The notes: generated by a model from the letters alone, not told the origin. Positions 49,921 to 59,551 are shown, counted from the stretch's first letter. The stretch is DNA of 64,000 nucleotides from Luteibacter pinisoli (GCF_006385595.1 NZ_CP041046.1:1-64000), one strand, 5' to 3'. Program-made: numbers and translations.

Positions 49921-51235
49921 CCGGGATCTTTCCAGGCGTCCATCCGTCGTGGTCGACCCGGAAACGCATGTAGCGGAAATCGAGCGTGAAGCCAGCGGCG
50001 CCCGCCCAGGCGTCCTGGCCCAGCGTGCCAAACATGGGGGGGCCACCCGGCCCAGACCGGCTTGCCGTCTCGATCCGTACGTTCCTGAGCGTGACGTCAT
50101 CCTTGCCAAGGACGAGCTTCAGCTCAGGCTGGGTCACCGTGTCGAAGCTTTGCGCCCCGCCCATACCACCCGAAGCCTGTCGTGAGCGAGGCCAGGCGCC
50201 CGCGCGATCCTTGACCGTCATCCAATAGGCAGAAGACAGGCTGGTAGCGCTGGCACCTGTGTCCAGTACGAGGGGCACCGTCTCCCCTGCCGTAGAGGCC
50301 ATGACGGTCGGCGTCAGGCCGTCCATGTAGATCTGGACGCCGCCCTCCATGGGACCGGATGCGGCGCCAATCGAGATGGCCTTGTCACCATGAAAGGTGA
50401 TCTGACCGAGCGCCTGGAAGACGGGGAAGCCGAGGGCAGCCGAAATCTGGTGTTCCTTGGTGGGAAGTTTGATGTGCAAAAGCTCGTCGCTGACCACGAG
50501 CACGGCTACATTGCGGAGCGTCGCAGTGCCCAGGCGGATTTCCCTGACGATCGCTACCTTGCTCTGGACCGTGACGCCGGTGCTTGAGCCGATCCCTCCG
50601 ATCGCACCCTTGACCGAGAGGCCGAGGCGCTTGGCGAATGTCTCACTGACCACCGGATAGTTCGCGCCGGAATCCAACATCCACGACCCCTCGATGCCGT
50701 TCGCCACGGCGTCGACATCCAATGTCCCGAGGGGATTGCGTCGGATGGGCAGTCGGGAGGGGCCCGAGAAGGTTATTGTCTGAGCCGGTGAGTCGCTGAG
50801 TGCGCTTGCCAGGGCCAGGACATCCGTTACGCCGCGCACGGCATCGGAACCTAAGTCTTTCGCGTGATGCTCCAGGGCTTCGCGCAGTGCCTTTGCTTGA
50901 TCCGCATACGATGAGGTTTTCTGGAAATCGTCGGATAGGGTCAGCAACGCGTTAGCCGCCCGCGGTGAATGCGTCCGCTCAAGCTCCGGTAGCGCGAGCT
51001 GCAGAAAGCGCGTCGATGCTTCGATGTCGTTCATGCGATTGGCTACGAGCCCTCTCACATAGTTGCCCTCGGCGTTGTCGGGCAGCGTTGGTAACAGGGC
51101 GCGTACGTCATCCATGCGCCAGGCGTCGAGCGCTGCCTCGGTCTGGGCTACCGGATCGGCCTGGCCAGCCATGGCACCGGACATACCCGCGCAGGCAAGC
51201 ACAGCCATGAGATGGCGGAAGGAATGTGTCTTCAA
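49907..51235 (-). CDS. Retropepsin-like aspartyl protease, two-domain
   Basis: The 442-residue protein has a signal peptide (about 1-23), a helical N-terminal region and two retropepsin-like domains, with catalytic motifs DSG (188-190) and DTG (325-327). Retroviral proteases need two chains, each giving one Asp, so a single chain with both Asp could form an internal pseudo-dimer as in pepsin. Export suggests a periplasmic role. The gene is convergent with and overlaps the EthD gene by 14 bp, and is divergent from the DUF2975 gene. Confidence 0.85.
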   Translation of the reverse strand: MKTHSFRHLMAVLACAGMSGAMAGQADPVAQTEAALDAWRMDDVRALLPTLPDNAEGNYVRGLVANRMNDIEASTRFLQLALPELERTHSPRAANALLTLSDDFQKTSSYADQAKALREALEHHAKDLGSDAVRGVTDVLALASALSDSPAQTITFSGPSRLPIRRNPLGTLDVDAVANGIEGSWMLDSGANYPVVSETFAKRLGLSVKGAIGGIGSSTGVTVQSKVAIVREIRLGTATLRNVAVLVVSDELLHIKLPTKEHQISAALGFPVFQALGQITFHGDKAISIGAASGPMEGGVQIYMDGLTPTVMASTAGETVPLVLDTGASATSLSSAYWMTVKDRAGAWPRSRQASGGMGGAQSFDTVTQPELKLVLGKDDVTLRNVRIETASRSGPGGPPMFGTLGQDAWAGAAGFTLDFRYMRFRVDHDGWTPGKIPVRTP

Positions 51236-51360
51236 AAGAGGGACCTCGTGGGACGGGGGGGGGCGCCGTCGGGCCGCAGTTGCTCGTGGGCCACGCCTCG
51301 GCTAGTATTCGTCAACTAGATAGTAATTGCTGTTTTACAGAAAACAATAGCCATCCCACA

Positions 51361-51858
51361 ATGAAAACTCAACTTTTACAGCGCCGTGCCCGGCGGCTGC
51401 GTCGGGCGACGTGCGCGTCGGGTGCCTTGCTGGCGCTGATGGTGGTCAGCGGAATCGCCCTGCCTGACAATGGCATCATTCGGGTGAGCGGGGCCGAGCT
51501 GCCTTACGTTTGGAACGTCATCACCAGCTCGGCCGTGGTTTTGCTTGCCGTCCTGAGCCTGGTCGCCCTGGCGGCGATGTTGCGTGCGGTTGAAGCTGGT
51601 GAGCTGTTCGCACGGTCGACGACGCAAAGATTCCGTCGTTTCGCACTGCTGTACCTGCTGTCCATTGTTGCGGATCTGTTATTGCCGCCGATGGTGCAGC
51701 TGGGCTTACTGCTCGCGCATGGAGGCCATGGCCTGGTCACGGTCGGCATCGACAATGCGCGCGTGCTGTCCCTGGCCGTCGCAGGAATCCTGTTCTTCAT
51801 TGCGCGCCTGTTCGACGAGGCACAGCGCCTCGAAGAAGACAGCCGCGGCATTGTGTAA
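51361..51858 (+). CDS. DUF2975 family membrane protein
   Basis: The 165-residue protein has four membrane helices (about 18-36, 58-80, 96-118, 130-150) with the DUF2975 layout. Its function is unknown. The frame is open upstream, but the ATG at 51361 begins the family homology. The small XRE-type regulator just after it (8 bp) is a typical pairing, so the regulator probably controls both. Confidence 0.85.
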   Translation: MKTQLLQRRARRLRRATCASGALLALMVVSGIALPDNGIIRVSGAELPYVWNVITSSAVVLLAVLSLVALAAMLRAVEAGELFARSTTQRFRRFALLYLLSIVADLLLPPMVQLGLLLAHGGHGLVTVGIDNARVLSLAVAGILFFIARLFDEAQRLEEDSRGIV

Positions 51859-51866
51859 GGCGCCCC

Positions 51867-52088
51867 ATGGGAATCGTCGTTCGCCTGGATCTGATGTTGG
51901 CCCTGCGCAAGGTGCGCTCGCGCGACCTTGCGGCGCACGTGGGGATCACGGAAAGCAATCTTTCGCTATTGAAGTCCGGCAAGGTGCGCGGCATCCGCTT
52001 CGCGACCCTCGCAGCTATCTGCGCGTACCTGGACTGCCAGCCCGGCGACATCCTGGTCTACGACCCGGACGCGCCCGAGGATTCATGA
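51867..52088 (+). CDS. Small XRE-family (YozG-like) regulator
   Basis: The 73-residue protein is a minimal helix-turn-helix of the XRE/YozG type (KVRSRDLAAHVGITESNLSLL, then FATLAAICAYLDCQPGDIL). It follows the DUF2975 gene by 8 bp and almost certainly shares its transcript. Such pairs are common and are thought to be autoregulated. Confidence 0.9.
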   Translation: MGIVVRLDLMLALRKVRSRDLAAHVGITESNLSLLKSGKVRGIRFATLAAICAYLDCQPGDILVYDPDAPEDS

Positions 52089-52120
52089 CGTTGCCCTGAT
52101 CGGCCGCGGCGCATGAGGCC

Positions 52121-52978
52121 TCACTCGCTGTTCGAGAGCATCGTGTCCGTTAGCTGGATCAACGCGCGCAGCCTGTCCATCCGCCTAAGGTCCTGGTGGT
52201 ACCCCACCCAAATCTCCCGGTTGGGCGGCGGTTCGCCGACGTCGATGCGCAGCAAGCCCGCAGTGGCGTCTCCCAACGGGCGCGGCAGGACCGCCAGGCC
52301 AGCACCTCGGAGGCACATCTGCGCCTGGACCGACCGGCTGGTGCTGGAAAACGTGCGACGAGCCCCGGGAAAGTGTTCCTGCATCCACGCAACATCGGGG
52401 AAATGGGACTGCGCTTCATTCATGAAGATGAGACCGACGGACGCCGGATCGTCGGTCATGCGTTGTACGGTCGTGGGTGAACCGTAAAGCCCGTAGTGCA
52501 TGGTCATCAGGCGGCGCTGGACGACATCTGGCTCGGTGAACGGGACAAGGCGGAACGCGACGTCCACATCGCGACGAGCGAGATCCGACAGGCGGTAGCC
52601 CGCGATAACCTCGGGCACGACGGCGGGATGCTGGCTAACCAGCTCCATGAACACTGAGGCGAGAACGTGGCTGGCGAACCATTCGGCGCATCCGATACGT
52701 AGAACACCCTCCAGGCGCTCGTGGTTCCCCAGAAGCCGACGCTCCATCGACAGCGCGGATTGCTCCATCGCCTCCGCGGTGGCCACGATGCCGTCGCCGG
52801 CATCGGTGAGCACAAGCCCATCAGAGGTGCGCCGGAAAAGCGCCTGCCCTGCCTCGTTTTCCAGCACCTTGATACGCCGCCCCACGGTCGGGTGGCTTAC
52901 CCCGAGACGACGTGCGGCTTCACCATAGGACCCGCTCCTAAGCACCGAAAGGAATATGCGGACGTCGCTCCATTCCAT
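52121..52978 (-). CDS. LysR-family regulator (MEWSD group, copy 1)
   Basis: The 285-residue protein has the N-terminal helix-turn-helix (DVRIFLSVLRSGSYGEAARRLG, shown by SYGEAARRLGVSHPTVGRR) and a LysR effector domain. It is a paralogue of the regulator at 61939-62790, sharing long stretches such as QRRLMTM, PDVAW and AVLPRPLGDAT. It is divergent from the EthD/CocE operon. The motif TGCATAAATGTA lies 93 bp before that operon's start, matching the motif beside the paralogue. Confidence 0.92.
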   Translation of the reverse strand: MEWSDVRIFLSVLRSGSYGEAARRLGVSHPTVGRRIKVLENEAGQALFRRTSDGLVLTDAGDGIVATAEAMEQSALSMERRLLGNHERLEGVLRIGCAEWFASHVLASVFMELVSQHPAVVPEVIAGYRLSDLARRDVDVAFRLVPFTEPDVVQRRLMTMHYGLYGSPTTVQRMTDDPASVGLIFMNEAQSHFPDVAWMQEHFPGARRTFSSTSRSVQAQMCLRGAGLAVLPRPLGDATAGLLRIDVGEPPPNREIWVGYHQDLRRMDRLRALIQLTDTMLSNSE

Positions 52979-53082
52979 GCGAGTGCCTTAGTCGGAAAGT
53001 AGAGGAAATATGCAACAGCTAAGTCCGGTCGGCAAGCTGATTTGGTCATCGGAAACCTCGCTCGTATGCGGCTCCGGGCTTG

Positions 53083-53094
53083 TGCATAAATGTA
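53083..53094. promoter_or_regulatory. Candidate LysR operator TGCATnnATGYA (copy 1)
   Basis: TGCATAAATGTA is one base from the perfect palindrome TGCATNNATGCA found beside the paralogous LysR gene at 62786-62797. Both sites end about 92 bp upstream of the divergent target start. Confidence 0.55.
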
Positions 53095-53186
53095 AGAGGA
53101 ACCTACAGAAATGGCAGTCCTCAGATATGCGAAGCCGGCGCATCATGGCGGCATCGAATCCACGGCTATGGGAGGGAGAACCATAT

Positions 53187-53504
53187 ATGTCGAATGACGA
53201 TCGGCGCATTGTGATCTACGTAACCTACGTAGGTGAACCGAGCGATCGTTTTGATCGCGCCTATTATGAAGAAACCCATCTTCCTCTCGTTTTGCGTGCC
53301 TGGAAGAAGTACGGTTTACTGGGTGCCACGGCCTACTTCCCTTCCCGCTCTCACACTGGAACTCGATGCATATGCGAGTGCGTCTTTCGTAACGAGACAG
53401 CCGTCCATACCGCTTTCGCGTCGCCAGAAGCACCGTTCGTGATGGCGGATGTGATCAAGTTCACCGACTTGTTGCCCATACGCGTCCATGCCGTACCTCT
53501 TTGA
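53187..53504 (+). CDS. EthD domain-containing protein (copy 2)
   Basis: The 105-residue protein resembles 49609-49920, with FDRAYYEETHLPLVLRAW and a C-terminal DVIKFTDLLPI. The frame is open upstream, but AGGGAG lies 8 bp before the ATG at 53187, and homology starts there. The CocE-like gene follows after 21 bp. The pairing of EthD with a hydrolase recurs in this window. Confidence 0.83.
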   Translation: MSNDDRRIVIYVTYVGEPSDRFDRAYYEETHLPLVLRAWKKYGLLGATAYFPSRSHTGTRCICECVFRNETAVHTAFASPEAPFVMADVIKFTDLLPIRVHAVPL

Positions 53505-53525
53505 CAACCATAGCGGGGCACACGA

Positions 53526-55442
53526 ATGTCTTCCAGGATATTTTCCGCCATGGCTCTACTGCTGTTCTTACACGCCGCGGAAGCGCAGGTAGCACAGGTA
53601 AGCGAAGTCCAGATCGGTAGCGATATTCCGGAGGATTGGCAACAAACCGCCAGCGACCGAGACTTCGTAAAGAGGGAGGTGATGATCCCGATGCGCGACG
53701 GCGTGAAGCTTCACACAGTGATCGTGATCCCTCAAGGATCCGCCGCCGCGCCGATGTTGCTCGAGCGGACACCCTATGGCGCGAGTTCCTTCCTGTCAGG
53801 CAATAGCACCAGGCTTCGTGATCGACTTTTGCCGGGAGATCGCATATGGGCTGACAACGGTTACATCCTTGTCGCCCAGGATATGCGTGGAAAGTACGGA
53901 TCCGAAGGCGCGTACGTGATGACCCGTCCTCCGATAGGCCCACTCAACCCGACGACGACAGACGACACAACCGACGCCTACGACACCATCGATTGGCTCG
54001 TGAAGAACGTCCCGGAAAGTAATGCTCGGGTTGGCATGATTGGCTCGTCCTACGATGGCTGGGCCGTCGTTATGGCACTGCTGCATCCGCATCCGGCAAT
54101 GAGGGTAGCGGCGCCCGAAAGTCCGATGATCGATGGTTGGATGGGCGATGATTGGTTCCAGTACGGTGCGTTTCGACAGAAAATGTTCGATTACTTCGCG
54201 AAGCAGACCAGCGCAAAAGGCGAGGGCGAATCCATTCCTCGCAAGGGTCGGGACGACTATCAGGAGATGTTGGATGCTGGCTCGGCTGGAGCCTATGCCG
54301 TGGCCCACGGCATCGACCGCCTTCCGTGGTGGCAACGCCTGTCGACCCATCCCTCCTACGATGCGCTCTGGCAGGGGCAGGCGCTCGACAAGATCATCGC
54401 CGCACACCCTTCCTCCGTTCCGACGTTGTGGCTGCAGGGATTGTGGGATCAAGAAGACATATACGGGGCCGTCCATTGTTGGGAGGCACTGAAGGCGAAG
54501 GGCATGGCGGCGAGCAATCACCTTGCCATGGGGCCTTGGAATCACAGCCAGATCAACGGCCGTGCCGATGCACTCGGTCCATTGAAGTGGAGTGGCGACA
54601 CCGCTGACTATTTTCGCCGCGAGGTGCTGTTGCCGTTCTTCGACACGTACTTACGCGACCGCAAGCCATCGCATCCTACGCCCCATGTGATTATCTACAA
54701 CCCAGCGGAAGATCAATGGGAACGATTCACCGATTGGCCGGGCGCAAGTCCTGACCAGCTCACGCCCATGTATCTTCAGCCGGATCGCGGTCTGGCGCGA
54801 AGCCGTCCGGCAAGCGGCCGCGACAGCTACGTATCCGATCCACGTAAGCCGGTACCGTTCGAGCCTCTTCCGGTGCGGATGGGGGACCACGCAAGCTGGT
54901 CAACGTGGCTGCTTCAGGATCAGCGCTTTGTATCCACCCGGCCCGACGTGCTGAGCTATCAGACGCCGATCCTGGACGCGGCTGTGCGCATTCAGGGAGC
55001 GCCTTTCGCCGACATCTTTTTGAGTACTACCGGTAGCGATACGGATGTCGTAGTTAAGATCATCGATGTGTATCCATCGAACGACACCGACGCACCCGAG
55101 CTCTCCGGATACCAGCTTCCCATAAGCCTGGCAATCTTCAGGGGAAGATATCGACGAAGCTTTGAACATCCGACCGCAATCCCTTCGGGCGCAGTGCAGG
55201 AATACAGATTCCGCTTGCCGACGGTGAATTACACCTTTGTACCGGGGCACCGCATCATGGTGCAGCTGCAGTCGTCGCTATTTCCGCTCTACGACCGAAA
55301 CCCTCAGACATACGTTCCAAACATATTCTTCGCCAAGCCCGGCGACTACCGTCCGGCGACTGTATCGATCGAGCATGGGATGCAAGGCATGAGTGCCGTC
55401 CTCCTGCCGATCGTGCCATCGTCAACCGCTATCCATGAGTAA
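53526..55442 (+). CDS. CocE/NonD hydrolase, alpha-amino acid ester hydrolase-like
   Basis: The 638-residue protein has a signal peptide, the nucleophile motif GSSYDG (Ser175 in GxSYxG), RDGVKLHTVIVIP near the start and a late LAMGPWNHSQ with the catalytic His, followed by the beta-rich C-terminal domain of CocE/X-Pro dipeptidyl-peptidase proteins. Length and motifs match alpha-amino acid ester hydrolases known from Xanthomonas, which act on beta-lactam and related esters or amides; the natural substrate is unclear. It is exported, second in an EthD-CocE operon divergent from a LysR gene. Confidence 0.88.
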   Translation: MSSRIFSAMALLLFLHAAEAQVAQVSEVQIGSDIPEDWQQTASDRDFVKREVMIPMRDGVKLHTVIVIPQGSAAAPMLLERTPYGASSFLSGNSTRLRDRLLPGDRIWADNGYILVAQDMRGKYGSEGAYVMTRPPIGPLNPTTTDDTTDAYDTIDWLVKNVPESNARVGMIGSSYDGWAVVMALLHPHPAMRVAAPESPMIDGWMGDDWFQYGAFRQKMFDYFAKQTSAKGEGESIPRKGRDDYQEMLDAGSAGAYAVAHGIDRLPWWQRLSTHPSYDALWQGQALDKIIAAHPSSVPTLWLQGLWDQEDIYGAVHCWEALKAKGMAASNHLAMGPWNHSQINGRADALGPLKWSGDTADYFRREVLLPFFDTYLRDRKPSHPTPHVIIYNPAEDQWERFTDWPGASPDQLTPMYLQPDRGLARSRPASGRDSYVSDPRKPVPFEPLPVRMGDHASWSTWLLQDQRFVSTRPDVLSYQTPILDAAVRIQGAPFADIFLSTTGSDTDVVVKIIDVYPSNDTDAPELSGYQLPISLAIFRGRYRRSFEHPTAIPSGAVQEYRFRLPTVNYTFVPGHRIMVQLQSSLFPLYDRNPQTYVPNIFFAKPGDYRPATVSIEHGMQGMSAVLLPIVPSSTAIHE

Positions 55443-55473
55443 GCGCGGGCCCTAACGTAGCCGATGCCAACAG

Positions 55474-56622
55474 CTAGTTGGAATGGTCGGTGCGATGCCG
55501 AGGCCTACCTGATGGCGTAGCGAAGCCGCCTTCTGGGAATCGCATCAAGTGACCAAGATAGGCGCGTAGCGGAATGTCATAGCACCGCATCACGATGTAA
55601 GCAAAGGCAACGGTACCAATCACGCCACCGCCGATAACGAGTGACAGCTGTGTCGCACTCGGATGCCTCGTGTCGACGTAATTGCCGAACGCATAGATGA
55701 CCGCATAGTGCGTCGTATACAACGGATACGAGATATCCCCGGCGAGCTTGCAGAAGCGTTTCGAACGCTCGTTGAGTGTCACGCCCGCGCCAATCATCAC
55801 CAGGGCGGGAAACACGAGCATGATCACGACGGCTTCGCGAATCCACCCACCGGTGGCATAAGGCGTCATCAGTGCGAGGGCAAGCAGTACGGCCGGTACG
55901 GTGAATCCCAGCCGCGTCCGGATCAGTAACCCGGACCGATAAACCAGTAGCCCGGCAAGGAACGAGAAGTTCACGCGCGCCGCGCCGACCCAGAACGTCT
56001 CGCCGTTGAAGCCCGCCCACAGGTTCCCCTGCGTGTAACCGACGGCGCAGAGGATGGCGGCCGCCACCACCGTGGCAACGACCAGCCCGCGGCGTCCCAG
56101 TCGGCAAAGGAACAGCGCATAGACGATATTCGCGATGTATTCCCAGAACAGGGACCATGCCGGCGAGTTCAGGCTGAAGAGGCAGAAGCTGCGCTCCTGC
56201 ATGGCCGGGTAGGGAATCAGGAAGACCGATGCCAGGAAGATCAGGCTGACCTGGCCGGGACTCAGGTTGAGCGGCGTGGCGCGGAAGGGATCCGCGTACA
56301 GCGCGATGAGTCCCAGTACGGAACCAAACACCACCATCGGATGCAGGCGGATGAGCCGCACCCTCGCGAACGTCAGCAGCCCCATCGAACCGATGCGGTC
56401 GTCGTAGGCGTAGCCGATGACGAAGCCGGAAAGGCAAAAGAAGAAATCCACCGCCAGCCAGCCGTGGCCGATGAACAGCTGGCTGTAATTGCCGATGACC
56501 ATTTCCATGAAATGGAACACCACCACGGCAAGCGCCGCGACACCGCGCAGCCCGTCCAGGGCGGGGAAGTGCTGGCGGGCAGGTTGGGGTGCCCGGATGT
56601 CCGGGAATAGCGAGTGGGTCAT
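55474..56622 (-). CDS. Acyltransferase family 3 membrane protein
   Basis: The 382-residue protein has about ten membrane helices and the acyltransferase_3 start FPALDGLRGVAALAVVVFH, with the conserved His. These OafA/YrhL-like enzymes acylate envelope sugars such as O-antigen or exopolysaccharide. The substrate is not shown. It lies 86 bp downstream of the epoxide hydrolase gene on the same strand, possibly transcribed with that set. Confidence 0.9.
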   Translation of the reverse strand: MTHSLFPDIRAPQPARQHFPALDGLRGVAALAVVVFHFMEMVIGNYSQLFIGHGWLAVDFFFCLSGFVIGYAYDDRIGSMGLLTFARVRLIRLHPMVVFGSVLGLIALYADPFRATPLNLSPGQVSLIFLASVFLIPYPAMQERSFCLFSLNSPAWSLFWEYIANIVYALFLCRLGRRGLVVATVVAAAILCAVGYTQGNLWAGFNGETFWVGAARVNFSFLAGLLVYRSGLLIRTRLGFTVPAVLLALALMTPYATGGWIREAVVIMLVFPALVMIGAGVTLNERSKRFCKLAGDISYPLYTTHYAVIYAFGNYVDTRHPSATQLSLVIGGGVIGTVAFAYIVMRCYDIPLRAYLGHLMRFPEGGFATPSGRPRHRTDHSN

Positions 56623-56708
56623 GCCTTGCCGTGTGTTCTATAACGGTACGAACCATCCACTCTAGGGCATGCAGCGGCCGGTGTCGTAGGCCAACAGCTG
56701 GGTTGTCG

Positions 56709-57815
56709 CTACGACGTGACGAGCTTCGCCATCGCGCCCAGGTCCTCGGCGTAGAGGTCCGCAGCTTCCCAAGCCGGGAAGTGGCCACCCCTTGCCATCA
56801 GGGTGTACCGCTTGACGTTGTAGAGCTCCTCGGCGAGCTCGCGGGGGGCGAGTACGAGATCACGCGGCCACATGGCGACCGCGGTCGGGGCGGATACATA
56901 GTCACTAACCCGAAGCGGGGGACGGAGGCGTGCCGCATCGAAATAGTAGCGAATCGACGAGCCGATCGTGTTTGTCGTCCAGTAGATCATGATCGTGTCG
57001 AGCAGGGTCTCCGTCGGCCAGACGGACAGGACGTCCCCGTCGCAGTCCGACCAGGCCCGGAACTTCTCCACGATCCATGACGCAAGTCCGACCGGGCTAT
57101 CTGCGAGGGCAAACGCAAGCGTCTGTGGGCGCGAACTCTGAAGTGCCTGATACCCTCCCTCATCGCGCTGCCAGACGGCAACGCGAGCGTCATAGTCGGA
57201 TTCCGCCTGTGTCGGTGCTCGCCCTCCCCGAGGCTTGGGTGCAACCGTGGAAACATGGAGGGCCAGCACACGATCCGGGTGCGCGATCGCGATGCGCGTG
57301 GCCGTTCCCGAACCGATATCCGTGCCCGCCACGGCGAAGCGGCCATAGCCGAGCGAAGTCATCAGCTCCGGGAAGAGCGAGGCATACTCGAATTCATAGG
57401 GCTGATGGGGACGATCGGAAAACCCGAAACCCGGCATGGTCGGTATGACGATATCGAACGGGATCGCGCCGGCCATCAGTATTGGGACGATCTTCCCGTA
57501 TTCGATGAAGCTGGATGGCCACCCGTTCAGAAGCATCAGCGGTACGGCGCCTTCGCGTCCGGACCTGAAATGCAGATAGTGAATCCCGCAGCCACCGATC
57601 TGCGCCTTGAAATGCGGCAGGCGGTTTAATGAACGGACGCGCTCGGACCAGTCGTAGTCGGTACGCCAGAACCGGACGAGATCCTCGAGGAAACGCCGTT
57701 CGGTCCCCTGGGACCAGTCGTCGACGACCGCATCGGCCCACCGCGTATCGGCAAGCCGATCCATGAGCGTCGCCACGCCTCGCGGGTCGATGGGAATCTG
57801 GAATCGCGTGCTCAT
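56709..57815 (-). CDS. Epoxide hydrolase, EPHX1-like with N-terminal domain
   Basis: The 368-residue protein has the N-terminal epoxide-hydrolase domain of the microsomal type (about 5-90, including WRTDYDW) and an alpha/beta fold with GWPSSF, a nucleophile elbow AGTDIGSG with Asp166, and a C-terminal GGHFPAWE with the catalytic His. It opens epoxides to diols. It is the last of a four-gene minus-strand set (crotonase, hydrolase, azoreductase, epoxide hydrolase) beginning near 60340, with 21 bp to the azoreductase gene. Confidence 0.92.
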   Translation of the reverse strand: MSTRFQIPIDPRGVATLMDRLADTRWADAVVDDWSQGTERRFLEDLVRFWRTDYDWSERVRSLNRLPHFKAQIGGCGIHYLHFRSGREGAVPLMLLNGWPSSFIEYGKIVPILMAGAIPFDIVIPTMPGFGFSDRPHQPYEFEYASLFPELMTSLGYGRFAVAGTDIGSGTATRIAIAHPDRVLALHVSTVAPKPRGGRAPTQAESDYDARVAVWQRDEGGYQALQSSRPQTLAFALADSPVGLASWIVEKFRAWSDCDGDVLSVWPTETLLDTIMIYWTTNTIGSSIRYYFDAARLRPPLRVSDYVSAPTAVAMWPRDLVLAPRELAEELYNVKRYTLMARGGHFPAWEAADLYAEDLGAMAKLVTS

Positions 57816-57836
57816 CGTCGAATATCCGTGGGCTGT

Positions 57837-58538
57837 CTACGCCGGCGTCGACGCGTGCGCCGGCGATGCCATCCATTGCTTCGCCAGCTGTTCGCCCGCG
57901 TGCCTCGCGGCGGCGTGCGCCTGCCCGAGACTAGCAGCTGCGAGGTCGCGCAGTGATGCCATCTCGGGGTTCACATCGGCGAGGGTCAACTCGACTTCGA
58001 TGAGCGTGAGATTCAAGCCCCAGACGTCTTCGAAGATGCGCCTAAGCCAGGGTGTCGCGTGATCCCATCCTTCCCTTGGCGTGCCAGGTCCGTAGGCACC
58101 ACCACGCGCCACTACCAGATAGGCAGGACGCCCGGCGATGGGCGACGGTACCTTGACGCTGAAGCGCGGCTCCGTGATCAATAGGTCAATCCATGCCTTG
58201 GCGTGTTGCGAGACGCCGTAATTGTAGAGTGGGACGGCGAAGAGGTAGGCGTCGGCGGCGAGCATTTCGTCGGCCAGGTCGGTCGCCAGGGCCATTGCCG
58301 TCGTCTCGTCGGCCGTCCTTTCGCCCCGGGCTTTCGGCGCGGAGTGCACGCCCAGCGCCAGAGCCTGCGTGGCGAACGCCCACGCCGTTGCAGGCAGCGG
58401 GAAAACACCCACATCCCGCCGGATGACGTCCAGTTGTCCGACCTGTTCCCGGACAGCATCCTCAAGCGTGGAAGCCACCGCCCGGCTCTGCGAGCCGACA
58501 GCGCGGATGCTCGAATCGAGACGGAAGATAGTGCTCAT
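57837..58538 (-). CDS. FMN-dependent NADH-azoreductase (flavodoxin_2)
   Basis: The 233-residue protein has the AzoR/NQO-type flavodoxin fold with LDSSIRAVGSQSR near the start and PLYNYGVSQHAKAWIDLL around the flavin site. Such enzymes reduce quinones, azo dyes and nitro compounds with two electrons. The ATG at 58538 overlaps the upstream hydrolase stop as ATGA, so the two are coupled; earlier in-frame sequence has no homology. Confidence 0.9.
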   Translation of the reverse strand: MSTIFRLDSSIRAVGSQSRAVASTLEDAVREQVGQLDVIRRDVGVFPLPATAWAFATQALALGVHSAPKARGERTADETTAMALATDLADEMLAADAYLFAVPLYNYGVSQHAKAWIDLLITEPRFSVKVPSPIAGRPAYLVVARGGAYGPGTPREGWDHATPWLRRIFEDVWGLNLTLIEVELTLADVNPEMASLRDLAAASLGQAHAAARHAGEQLAKQWMASPAHASTPA

Positions 58539-59527
58539 GGGGCGGGTGCCACGTTCGCGAGAAAGCCGAGGAGCGCCGCATTCACGGCCTCGGGCGCTTC
58601 GAGCTGGGGCCAATGCCCGACGCCGTCGAGCGGAAGAAGCTCGTGGAGGTTCGGGAGCCTCGCCATCAGGTCCTCCTTCTTCACGCCACCTCGCATTTTG
58701 AGCATGCCGTCTTCGGTGCCGAATGCGAAGAAGGCCGGCTGTTCAATCGTCTTCCCGACAAATGCTTTTGCCTGGTCGAAGTACGGCTCCATGGCGCGAT
58801 AGATATTGAGCGGTCCGTGGAAGCCATCGCGCTGAAAGCCCGCGATCATGATCTCGGCGTCGTCGCGGTCAGCGAAGGGCGGAATGCCAGTCGGCGATGG
58901 GCGCTGCATGGTCCTGCTCGGGTCCATAGGCGTCCAGCCTTCAGACGGATCGGGGAGGCCCGACATCCAGTACAGCGCACCAGGATAGGTCGTGGACGCA
59001 TCCGCCCATTCCTGGTCAGCCTCCGGTTTCCTGTGCTGGAACATGTAGAAGGCGTCTTCCTTGCCAGAGGCCCTGAGCATCTGCCACATGCTCGGCCCGT
59101 CACTGGGAAGGACGGGCGGAACGGCAAGACCGAAGACGCCGTCGAAGATATCCGGACGCATCATCGCCGCGTTCCAGGCCACTGAGGCTCCGAAGTCATG
59201 GCCGACGAGCGTTGCCCGCTTGATCTCTAGTTTTGCCAGGATGCCGACGAGATCCCCGACGTGATAAAAAATCGTGTAAAGCGCTGGATCGTCGGGCTTC
59301 GACGTTTCGCCGTAGCCGCGCGTATCGAGCGCGATTGCGCGAAAGCCAGCCGCCGCTACAGCGGCCATCTGGCGGCGCCAATCCCGCCATCCTCCGGGGA
59401 AACCGTGCACGAAAAGCACCGCCGGACCTTCCCCCTGCTCAACCACATTGAGCGTGACGCCGTTGGTCTCGATGAAGGTCTGCTTGATTGAGCTATCGCG
59501 ATCTTTGAACGACATAAGATTTTCCAT
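58535..59527 (-). CDS. Alpha/beta hydrolase, epoxide hydrolase type (second in set)
   Basis: The 330-residue protein has HGFPGGWRDW, a nucleophile elbow GHDFGA with Asp111, and a C-terminal GVGHWPQLE with the catalytic His, typical of soluble epoxide hydrolases and haloacetate dehalogenases. The ATG at 59527 has GGA only three bases away; Met5 (59515) is a good alternative. It is 24 bp after the crotonase stop and coupled to the azoreductase. Confidence 0.9.
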   Translation of the reverse strand: MENLMSFKDRDSSIKQTFIETNGVTLNVVEQGEGPAVLFVHGFPGGWRDWRRQMAAVAAAGFRAIALDTRGYGETSKPDDPALYTIFYHVGDLVGILAKLEIKRATLVGHDFGASVAWNAAMMRPDIFDGVFGLAVPPVLPSDGPSMWQMLRASGKEDAFYMFQHRKPEADQEWADASTTYPGALYWMSGLPDPSEGWTPMDPSRTMQRPSPTGIPPFADRDDAEIMIAGFQRDGFHGPLNIYRAMEPYFDQAKAFVGKTIEQPAFFAFGTEDGMLKMRGGVKKEDLMARLPNLHELLPLDGVGHWPQLEAPEAVNAALLGFLANVAPAP

Positions 59528-59551
59528 CTTCCGGTAGTCCAGGTCGTGGCC

